Under the pieces are notes generated by a model. The model was not told the DNA's origin, searched no databases, and saw only the letters and a list, made by a program, of their open reading frames with translations. From positions 3,287,501 to 3,351,500 of the forward strand of contig CP051140.1 in NCBI GenBank assembly GCA_001592805.2: a DNA stretch of 64,000 nucleotides, in the 5' to 3' direction. Made by a program: the position numbers and the translations under genes. Origin of the DNA: Peltaster fructicola. Taxonomy: Eukaryota > Ascomycota > Dothideomycetes. Positions 55,946 to 64,000 of the stretch are shown here, in pieces. Numbering within the stretch: position 1 is the first letter of the stretch; each line of letters begins with the position of its first letter.

Positions 55946-57311
55946 TTAGTTGGAACAGATTTGGCCGAACTTGCGGTCGGTGAGAGGCTGAGGGAAGATG
56001 CCAGCATCAATGAGTCGGAAAGCATCCCACTCTGGTGAGCCTTCGGTCTTGAAGTTCCAGAAGATCCAGCCGTTGGTTTTGGCCTCGAAGGTCTCGAGCT
56101 GAGCCTCAATGTATGCTCTCACATCGTTCTTCAAGTCCTCCGACCACTGATCGATGAAATTCATGGTTGCGCAGGAGCCATGGTATGTTGAGCCTGGGTA
56201 GGTTCCGTCGTATCTTGCACCAATGCCGTAGCCGTTGAGAGCGGCAGCACAATCGGTCATGGCTCCAGACCACTCGCCGACGATGGTCCACTTGTCTGCG
56301 CCAGTGTATGAGCCGATGCCATTGCAAACAGCCTGTCGGTGCTGCCATGGCACCATGGCGACCTGCTCGTTGGAGAAGCACTGGTACTCGTGGTGGTCGA
56401 GAGCGACGTTCTGCGCGTTGTTGTCGGAAGGTGTGAGCCAGCCATTGTAGGAGGAAGTTGGCTGAAAGCCATCCTGGATCATGACGACTCTGCTTTGGCT
56501 GTATTGGCGCTGCTGGTTGAAGGCGTCCTTCTCAAATTGCTTGACGGCATCGAGGTTAAGTTCTGGTGTGAGAGGCTCGTTGAGGACCTCGATGGCAGCG
56601 ACGACATCGTCGTATGAGCTGTCACCGTACTTGGACTGAATAGTCTTCAGGACGTCAAGAGTCTGCGCAACGCTGTCGCCAGTCTGCCATTGAGGCGTGC
56701 TCATCTTTTGACCACTGTTGTCGAATCCGTTCTGGGATCGAGGTGCACCGTGCAGGTCGATGATGACCTTTAAGCCCGTCTGTCTGGCCCATCCAATTGC
56801 CTTGTCCATGTATGGCGCAGCGCCAGAGACGAATGGTGTGTCATATGTGTTGTATGCCCAGAATCCGATTGGGATACGCACCAGGTTGAAACCTGATGCA
56901 GCAATCTTCTGAAAATCTTGCAGGGAGACCCATGAGTCCCAGTGTGGTTTGAGAACATTGTCATGAGCAGCTTGAGCTCCCAGAGACTGGCCGAGAGTGT
57001 ATTCATCGACGATGCCCTGTGAGATTGGGTATTGCTGGAAGATGGAAGGCGTGATCCATGGCTCTAGCACCAGCCAGCCGCCTGAAGTTCGTTAGCAGAG
57101 CTTCAACCTTTGCTCACTTCTACACACCAATGTTTACACCTCGAACAGTCTCGCTGCCCCAGTTGAAAGCACCAGAATAGCCCCATGAGCGTTGTTGGCT
57201 GCTGAGAGTCAATGACGCTGCATACTCCGAGATCTTCGGCACTTACATGTGAGGTGCTGCAGCCGCGAAACCTGAGGCGGCAAGCGCGACAGCAATCCTT
57301 GTGAAGATCAT
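55946..57311 (-). CDS. EXG1: Secreted exo-beta-1,3-glucanase, glycoside hydrolase family 5
   Basis: The enzyme releases glucose from beta-1,3-glucan ends and acts in wall remodelling. Three exons (57311..57247, 57198..57128, 57081..55946; introns 48 and 46 bases) give 423 residues. MIFTRIAVALAASGFAAAAP is a signal peptide. Splicing restores GVNIGGWLVLEPWITPSIF, the family start. Other motifs: GFNLVRIPIGFWAY, IDLHGAPRSQNGFDNSG, IEVLNEPLTPEL (acid/base Glu in NEP), VALDHHEYQCFS and WTIVGEWSGAMTDC (nucleophile Glu). Both catalytic Glu residues are present. It has no C-terminal GPI or transmembrane segment, so it is likely soluble or loosely wall-bound. Confidence 0.95.
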
Positions 57312-58849
57312 TGCGACAGATAATCCTCTGAGGTATACTTCAACTCAACGCGTCGACGAGAGAAGAGGTAAGCAGAAGGAGTACTGAACAGTCTCCAACA
57401 ACAGCAGCAGTAGACGATATCAACAGAAATTGCGCTCGTATCGGGCTTCGTCGTTAAGTTGTCTGGAATGTCACATCAACCTTGGAATGCTGGGATGTGT
57501 CCTTGGTTATATTGAACGATGCTAAGAAGAATAGGGACCTTATGCACAATGCAAGCCAATGGATGATCGCACAGCGACGCAAGGGAGGTCTTGGTTGATG
57601 GCTGGACAATGAGAAGACGACAGGGAAGAGAAGGAAGATGCTGCGAACCTCGAAGGACATGCAAACCCACTTAATGATCCGCTGCATCACAATCGGCACT
57701 GCGACTGTGCAGGATGATCAGCTGTGGGTACAGCAGGGCCGAGAGAGCCTCCATTGCATATGCTCCATCGAGCTACAGTATACCGCGGTGTGATGAATTC
57801 GGCGGCGTCAGCGCAGATCTTCCAACTAGCCCGAGTTTGCTGCTCTAGCGTAGCATCTGTGCAGTGCTGGCTTGCTCTGCGGTACCTGAGTCTATACTCC
57901 AGCCGTTCTGTCAGTGGCGGCCAAACCCCTGCACCTTTGCTGGCAGACTTTTGGGCGCGTCTAGCAGGCTTGATGTCTTTGCCAGCTTAGGCTGTCACGC
58001 GCTGCCTACGACTCCGCACCAATTGTCCATCTAGAGGGCTACAAAAGATGTGCATCTTGGAGCGCACTGCTGGTAAGAGCTGATCTAATTTCTTATCATT
58101 CCGTCAAGTCAAAACACTGAAGGATACGAGGACAAATGCAGACTCAAGGTTATTCTCCTGCGCCTAAGCACTTTGCACAGCCAATGACTGTTGGTATTTT
58201 TGTCTCATGGGCCGCTGGAGATTGGCGCAGCCAGCCAGGAAACACAGCTCAGCCTCGCCGTTCTCGTCTGTACTCTTCGGCACCTGCACCCGTATACTTG
58301 GCACGGTTGTCGTCAAAGACGATCCCGGTCTTAGGGACAGATCGATGCTGAACAGTACCGGTCAGCTGGCAATGACATGCGGTACAGTAGCTTGACCGTT
58401 GCAAGCAGCTCCAGTAGAGCCGATCGAGTGCTAAGAAGAGCCAGCGATTAGTGTTGACCTTGCGTGAGCACGCGATGACACGTACAGAACGATGTATCGT
58501 TGTGATGGGACTCCCTCACCGTATGCCTATCTGTTGTGGCAGCTCGGGAGTTGAGATGAGATCTGGCGTGCTGTGCGACTGCTGGCACGCTTTTCTTCCG
58601 CAAGCGTACGATGGATGGATTATGACGCGTTGTGACAACGTCTTGTGATACATTGCATACTCACGACGATCACCACTCGACATGTTACACATTGATGTAC
58701 TAATCGCAAGTTTTCATTATGTGATGTGCGCATAAGGCGCTCACATGATCTCTATCGAGTGCTGAATTGTCTCAGCTGGGGTAGGGCCAAGTCACCATCG
58801 TGCATTAGTTGAACATCATAGCTTCTCCCATGCCGAGGTTGATGCTACC
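57312..58849. other. Intergenic region of about 1.5 kb
   Basis: Upstream region of the glucanase gene and 3' side of the unknown secreted gene. Frames of up to 88 codons on the plus strand show no family motif. No repeat is seen. Confidence 0.5.
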
Positions 58850-60031
58850 CTAGATGTCTCCAATAAGCATGTCGTAGTACTGGCACGGGTGGCCTTGGGC
58901 GTAACCAGTGACGGCGATGAACTCGCAGCGTTTGTACATTGGGCCAACCACATCTCCCATAAGTTTCGCACCAGCGTTGATGTCGACGACCTGTTTGATA
59001 CTGCAGACGTTCTTGAAGGTGAAGTGGGCTGGGCCGACTGATGGGAAGTCGGGGAGTGGAATGTCACGGCTGATGGTGACGCCTGGCGAAGCGGTAGAGG
59101 TCGAGAGGTCAAGAAGGAATGCCGCAATTGCTTCATTGGCGTCGTGAGTGACATCGCCTGGGTATGGGCTGCGAGTGCCAGATGGGCAGTTGTTCGGATC
59201 AGCACGCTTGGCTGGAGATACGCTGAATGGCGATGCGGTGCCAACAGCACGACCGCCGATAGCACCATTGGCGAGAATGGCTGCAGAGTAGGTTGTATCA
59301 CCGTAGTTGATGGCACCGGTGGTGAAGTTCGAGCCAGAAGAACAGTCGGTAGCTATGGTATGATAGGCTGCCTGGCACACGCTGCCATCGATGACCACAG
59401 GCTGATTGGCGCCGTTGGCAATGTTGAGCTCGAAGTCGCCATAAGATGCAACTGTGTTGTACAAGATAGACTGTCCAGCATTGACTGAGTGACCATTGAG
59501 GCTCAAGCACAAATGATCTGCGATGTTGAGGAACTCGCTGATAGGAATGCCATGACCGCCTGTGCAGTACTGTGTAGATGTTGCACGGGCTTGCTTGAGC
59601 TGGGCCGTAGTTACGCTCTGACCTTCAGCGATGACAGTTAGGCCATACTGAAGGCAGTTGCCGTGGGTGTTGCCAGAAGTGAACTGGCCGAGACTGTCGC
59701 GACAAACGTTGAAGATCGAGTCCGTCTCCAGCTCGCACTGAGTCTTGTTGAGGCTCTTGATATCGTTGCAGGTGTTCTTGATCTGGTGGACTAGAGTCTT
59801 GCCGTCTGTTGGAGCGACCCAGAAGAGGAACGTCTTACCGGCCGGCAGTGCCTTGCCTTCTACGGCACTACATGCTTCGAAAGTGTCTATAGATACGATC
59901 GTTGGATCGGTGACGTTGTAAGGACCAGCAGGAACGCAGTCGTAGACTGTGGTATCACGTGGGAGGGCCTTGGTGAGTGCCGAAGCACAGCCCAGCAGAG
60001 CCAAGATGCTCAGCTTGGTGATGATACCCAT
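58850..60031 (-). CDS. Unknown secreted Cys-containing protein
   Basis: A single exon of 394 residues starts at the ATG at 60031 (MGIITKLSILALLGCASAL), a clear signal peptide. KALPR just after it could be a Kex2-type processing site. The frame reaches 60205 upstream, but that part overlaps the leader. Several Cys pairs (TVYDCVPAG, TCNDIKSLNKTQCE, VCRDSLGQ, YCTGGHGIP, VCQAAYHTIATDC, NNCPSGTR, VCSIKQ, PCQYYDM) suggest a disulphide-bonded extracellular fold. Possible N-glycosylation sites NKT, NVT and NFT occur. I do not recognise the family. A ttatatg element near 60151 (tataag on the minus strand) about 120 bases upstream may be a TATA box, fitting a strongly regulated secreted gene. Confidence 0.8.
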   Translation of the reverse strand: MGIITKLSILALLGCASALTKALPRDTTVYDCVPAGPYNVTDPTIVSIDTFEACSAVEGKALPAGKTFLFWVAPTDGKTLVHQIKNTCNDIKSLNKTQCELETDSIFNVCRDSLGQFTSGNTHGNCLQYGLTVIAEGQSVTTAQLKQARATSTQYCTGGHGIPISEFLNIADHLCLSLNGHSVNAGQSILYNTVASYGDFELNIANGANQPVVIDGSVCQAAYHTIATDCSSGSNFTTGAINYGDTTYSAAILANGAIGGRAVGTASPFSVSPAKRADPNNCPSGTRSPYPGDVTHDANEAIAAFLLDLSTSTASPGVTISRDIPLPDFPSVGPAHFTFKNVCSIKQVVDINAGAKLMGDVVGPMYKRCEFIAVTGYAQGHPCQYYDMLIGDI

Positions 60032-61202
60032 GATGGTTTTGGAAGAGGTGTGTCGATATATCGTGGGTGTTGGCAAGTGAGGGTAGACGAGGGAGAAGGT
60101 GTTGAGTTGGTGTAGAAGGAAGAAGGAAAAGAAGGAGCAGAGTTCGGGGCTTATATGCTTGTGCTGCGGGAGCATGGCAACAACCGCAGCGTGTGAATCG
60201 AGCATGAGGTGAAGAAGTCAATGGTAAGTGAAGCAAGTGAAGCAAGCTACACTATAACTGCGTCACTTTCAAAACGAAATACAGGACGTGAACCCACGGA
60301 GTTAAGGCGCCACCTTGGTTTGCGTGTGACTGAGTGGACGAGAAGCAGGATATAGCATGTAACGAGACCAAAGATGCTCCATATGGATGGCAGAACCATA
60401 GGTGTGCTTGTGCAGAGTAATTGGATCAACTCACATGCTGAGCCCAAGTGATCCATCGACGGTATCAGTCAAGGCTTTTCGTCCTTCTCGTGCATGTTAT
60501 CTAGTAGCAATAGAGGTGTTGATAGCATAACATTGTCAGAAGCCCGCACACAACTTACATCTGCCTGTGACCCTCTACCTAGTTCTCAGACATACTCGTC
60601 GCCATTGACAGCCAGAGTTGCTGGCACCTGAATGCTTGAGCAAAGATGAGCTGCAGTAATGCCTTGACAGTAGGATGGTGGAGAGGGTCGGAACAGATAA
60701 GAGGCTGTCACGGATGTGTAGGCGCGAGCGCGTACGTTACTGTCGAGCGTGCAGCGCGAAATTGTCTGATCAGGGACGTATGTGCTGATCCTCCTCCTTT
60801 GAGACCTTCTGCCATAGCGCACTATTGCGATGGCAGTGCGTGTCCATAGGTATAAGCTGGCCGGAGGACAATGAGAAATTGGTTGAGGGTGCAACATCTT
60901 GTTGTCATGGCTGTCCCAAGGACAGGACGTCTCAACTTTAGCAAGAGTCAGACTTGGGATCACCAACCCGACGTCGAAACTGAGGCTTAGAAGTATATGC
61001 TGGGTAAGCATACATGAGGTTGAAGTTGATGTTGATGGACAGGACCAAGTGATGTCTAGGGATCTGAGCTGAGCTTGGAGAAGCTCGAATCTTGCACTCG
61101 ATGTCAAAACTCGTGGTATATTAGATGTTATAGAAGACATCCCGTGCTTCATGAATGTGTCTCTCTTGTGTTCACCATTGCTCAGAGCTTCGTTGCTCGT
61201 GA
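60032..61202. other. Intergenic region of about 1.2 kb
   Basis: Promoter of the unknown secreted gene and 3' side of RPA43. A 188-codon frame on the minus strand (60586-61152) begins with ATG but has no motif, no hydrophobic pattern and no intron support, so I do not call it a gene. Confidence 0.4.
60151..60158 (-). promoter_or_regulatory. Possible TATA box of the unknown secreted protein gene
   Basis: The minus strand reads gcatataagccc about 120 bases upstream of the start codon at 60031. Position and sequence suit a fungal TATA element, but it is only a short match. Confidence 0.35.
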
Positions 61203-62138
61203 CTACGACACCAATGCATGTTGCCGCAATTCGTCGTCGACTTTGGCATCGTCCTGGTCTCGCAGTAATGTGCCGAAGATATTGATACTGCTAGTTCCTC
61301 CGTCCATGCCAGCACTTGCCTCGAAGTCTTTCACTTTGAACAATACCTTGCCCTCGACTACCTCACCAGAAGCATCAACGTAGTGGCCACTGCTTTGCGG
61401 GATTTGCTCGCCTTGTGCGTCCGTGTCGTCTTCGAGCTCTTCCTTCTCTACCCATCTCCAATCGCCAGGCAATCTACTCTGTTCTATGCCAGCATTGAAA
61501 TAGTTGTAACAGAGAAGACCGAGTATGCTTTGATTTTGGAGGTTGACGAAGCCTTCCAGGACTGTGCCTATTACTGGCCGGAAGACGAGGAATTCGGCTG
61601 TCAACCACACGTATGTCACGGCGTACTCATCAATGCTTCTTCCCATGACCTTCTCTTCACCATCGGCCCCCTGTGTTGCATGTTCAGGATGTTGCGACAG
61701 TCGAGGATTGCTGTAGGACAACACCACGCCGTTCAGTGGAGGATAGTATGTGAGAAGGAGTGGTGACAAGAACTCTGCACATGCGCCTTCGAGTGGGAAT
61801 CTGTGCGACACGGGCGAGAGCCCGAGGAAGAGTGATTGGGTCTCGTGTACGAATGGTGATTGCGTTTGGGGTGCATCTTCCTTCAGAGAGAGCTTTCGCC
61901 TTGTGACTGCTGCAAAGGTCTTGTCGACCTGAGCAGGCTGCGTATCTCGGCCGTGTTTCTTCTTGCTCTTGTCTTTCTGCTTCTTCGGCGCCGGCGTAGC
62001 TGTATTCGTCTCCATGGTTGAGGCTTGCTTCTGCTTCTTGTGCGTTACCTGCTCGTTGTTACCTTCGTGCGCTCGCTTCTTGTTCTGCTTGAGAGAGACA
62101 GAGCTCTGGTTTCTCTGTTGCGGTTCGTCCGAAGACAT
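61203..62138 (-). CDS. RPA43: RNA polymerase I subunit Rpa43
   Basis: Rpa43 pairs with Rpa14 in the RNA polymerase I stalk and contacts Rrn3 to start rRNA transcription. The gene is one exon of 311 residues. The N-terminal 75 residues are Lys/Gln-rich (KKRAHEGNNEQVTHKKQKQA), as in other fungal Rpa43 proteins. The RPB7-like tip follows (LGLSPVSHRFPLEGACAEF ... LLTYYPPLNGVVLSYSN), then the OB fold (VIGTVLEGFVNLQNQSILGL, CYNYFNAGIEQSRLP, GHYVDASGEVVEGKVLFKVK). These motifs fit the A43 family well. The gene is divergent from the J-protein gene, 235 bases apart. Confidence 0.9.
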   Translation of the reverse strand: MSSDEPQQRNQSSVSLKQNKKRAHEGNNEQVTHKKQKQASTMETNTATPAPKKQKDKSKKKHGRDTQPAQVDKTFAAVTRRKLSLKEDAPQTQSPFVHETQSLFLGLSPVSHRFPLEGACAEFLSPLLLTYYPPLNGVVLSYSNPRLSQHPEHATQGADGEEKVMGRSIDEYAVTYVWLTAEFLVFRPVIGTVLEGFVNLQNQSILGLLCYNYFNAGIEQSRLPGDWRWVEKEELEDDTDAQGEQIPQSSGHYVDASGEVVEGKVLFKVKDFEASAGMDGGTSSINIFGTLLRDQDDAKVDDELRQHALVS

Positions 62139-62373
62139 GTCGGCTGGTGTACGTCAATGCCATTGAGTCGTGAATTCTCAAAAAATTGTCAGGCTTCGAT
62201 ATGACACGACTTTTGGCCATATCAACCACCTGACAGCCTCAAAGGATCATGTTGGCTCACGTTGCAACACATTTGTTTGTTGGATCGCAAAGAGGTATTT
62301 GAAGTGTCGATGTGCTCTTCTCACTGTGGTACTGCTCACAGTATCGTTTTTGCGTGCAGCATCGCATCTCGCC
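62139..62373. promoter_or_regulatory. Divergent promoter between RPA43 and the J-protein gene
   Basis: 235 bases separate the two start codons. Both promoters must lie here. No clear element is seen. Confidence 0.45.
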
Positions 62374-63533
62374 ATGTCTAGTCAGCTCCTATCACTCGTT
62401 GGCTGGTATTTCTACCGGGGTAAGTATATTTGCTCGAGACGCTCGTTCGACGCGGCTGACGACGATGAGCTCATCACTGGGTATCTACAGACAGGTCTTT
62501 ACACAGTCTTCATCCGTGCAGGCGATCCAAGACCGGCTCCAGGCTCAGCACGATTCGTGACGGACCGCAGGAGGATACAGATCGGAGTTATTCTGGTCTA
62601 TTTACTCTACACAATCTATGAAGCCGACTATCGGATTCGCCAGTCAGGAGACTTCTATTCACAGCTTGGTGTGCCGTTATCTGCAAGCGACAAAGCGGTA
62701 CAAAGCCGCTTCAGACGACTGTGAGCAAGAGCTCTTCGACAGTACGACACGGACTAATGTTCTCTTAGAACCATCCAGTATCATCCGGACAAGGTTGCAG
62801 CATCCGAGCGGGAACAGGTCGAGGCCATCTTCGTGCAGCTCACGCTCGCCAAGGATACCTTGATCGACCGCACCAAACGATTTCGCGTATGATAGATTCC
62901 GGTCCAGAGATTTTGCAGTGGCAATCATGCAAGATTCTAAAGGACTACATCATGACTGGAGTGCGCAACACGGCTGGCTACTACCTGGGCACAGGTATCG
63001 TCTTGCTCATTACGAGTATGCTGGGCTATATGCAAACTGGCAAGCTCTGGAGGTATTTGGTCCTTGCCCTGATGTTCGTGATAGAGCTCTTCATCATGAC
63101 TCGTCCGGCATTCCCAGCAGTCTTGACCACCTTTGTCAACCCACTTTTCGAGACCACGGGATTACGGGAGCCGCTACTTCCGTTCCAGCTACTGATACTG
63201 CTCCGCCAGGTCGCTGTTACCATCTTCATTGCAATATCGCAGCTTGAGCCACTGCTGCGCAATCCCGCTGCACCTGTGATCACAGATCAGATCACTGTCC
63301 AGCAAGTCGATCGTGTAAATGCGCTGGCGGCAGCTACAGAACAGGAGATGTCGCGGCTCTTCAGCTTCGAACTTGCTCAGTATGGTGCTGACCCACGATC
63401 TGAGCAGACGCTACGCTCGAGTCTGAAGGAATGGCTTGTGCAGAATACAGTCAGGAATGATGCTGAGGTCAGAAGTGCAATAGAGCAGGCACTTGAGAGA
63501 CGTAGGCTGCTGGCGCGTCCGTCTGGTTCATAG
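62374..63533 (+). CDS. Multi-pass membrane J-domain protein, two frameshifts
   Basis: Exon 1 (62374..62720) starts MSSQLLSLVGWYFYRG and includes TGYLQTGLYTVFIRAGDPRP, a hydrophobic helix (IQIGVILVYLLYTIYEADY) and the J-domain start (SGDFYSQLGVPLSAS). A 48-base intron leads to exon 2 at 62769 with TIQYHPDKVAASEREQVE, including the HPD motif. After DRTKR the frame must shift once to read FAYDRF and again for GPEILQW (62881-62900). Each shift looks like one extra base (ttt, cc). Three more hydrophobic helices follow and the protein ends RRRLLARPSGS. A gtaagt after YRG could be a donor, but the segment is open in frame and no acceptor fits. Such J proteins recruit Hsp70 to membranes, here probably ER. 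Confidence 0.8.
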
Positions 63534-64000
63534 CTTGCCAGAAATGCATTGCCGAAACGATCTCACGAACAGAGTCTCTTCTGTGGGAGCTGTGGTGACA
63601 GATGTACACGCAAGATCAAATGCACATCGTCTGTACGATTGAGAACAGCATCCAATTATTGAGTTGATGTCGTCGTGGTGTGGCACGCGTAGATATGGTA
63701 CTGCTAGCAGAATATGCCATACCTCTGTGTTTGTTGTGTTGCCCAAGCAACAAGCCGCGCTCGGACAAATCACGCGTCTCACATCCCAGCAGCTACATCT
63801 CGACTTCACAGACTTTCGCGGTGCCGACAATGTACATCTAACCATCGAGTTGGACTCTGGACCTAGACGTTCGAGAGCATACTTAACAACATATGGCGAT
63901 CGGGACAGACAGGGTTTTGCCAGCAACAACATCACGCAGTCTCACCAACATTCACTGACCACTACAACACAAGTAATCTCGGGACACCACAGACTCTTGG
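63534..64000. other. Right-edge region
   Basis: About 470 bases after the J-protein gene. A 135-codon frame on the minus strand has no recognisable motif. Nothing else is seen. Confidence 0.4.

Noticed and set aside
60280-60330. Possible tRNA T-arm (ggttcacgtcc on the minus strand)
   Set aside because: No matching acceptor, D or anticodon stems could be drawn around it.
60586-61152. 188-codon minus-strand frame with an ATG
   Set aside because: No motif, mixed composition, and a position fitting the RPA43 3' side. RNA evidence would be needed to revive it.

Overview
This window is nuclear DNA from a filamentous ascomycete (Pezizomycotina). Dothideomycetes is my best guess, from overall protein flavour only. 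Three things support this: genes packed on both strands, GT-AG introns of about 40-60 bases with CTRAY-like branch sites, and a set of conserved fungal housekeeping proteins. I recognise 26 protein genes, one intron-containing tRNA-Gly, and several degenerate tandem repeats. I see no LTR element, LINE, DNA transposon, CRISPR array or provirus-like element.

Layout. 0-15 kb: a conserved hypothetical cut by the left edge, PNK1-type DNA repair kinase/phosphatase, a mitochondrial PP2C (PTC5-like) divergent from ribosomal protein eL31, a secreted PAN-like protein, an FMN reductase, and a large SNF2/RING translocase (ULS1-like). 15-18.2 kb: a gene-poor stretch full of decayed tandem repeats. 18-28.2 kb: an orphan protein with two abutting zinc knuckles, a nine-exon phosphate-type MFS transporter, a PIR-motif wall protein with a GPI-like tail, mitochondrial Fe-S co-chaperone JAC1, and a three-PAN membrane protein. 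28.8-37.6 kb: NOC4 divergent from ATP4, a LAA2-like clathrin adaptor accessory divergent from nucleoporin NSP1, a small kinase-like protein and a thioredoxin-fold protein. 37.6-44 kb: sparse, with the tRNA-Gly. 44-63.5 kb: zinc-finger factor SFP1, RPB2, CDC20, a kelch-BTB protein, a GH5 exo-beta-1,3-glucanase, an unknown secreted protein, RPA43, and a multi-pass J-domain protein.

Themes. Growth and ribosome production are well represented: eL31, NOC4, RPA43, RPB2, and the regulator SFP1. Mitochondrial functions are PTC5, JAC1 and ATP4. Surface and wall functions are two PAN proteins, the PIR/GPI protein, the glucanase and a secreted orphan. Five gene pairs are divergent and may share promoters.

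Three host genes do not read cleanly. ULS1 has one extra base in a run of G. The J-protein gene has two extra bases within about 20 nt. The transporter lacks a usable AG at one splice junction. ATP4's presequence is also frame-ambiguous. Read errors in homopolymer runs are the leading explanation for the first two. All splice models are by eye and no similarity search was run.
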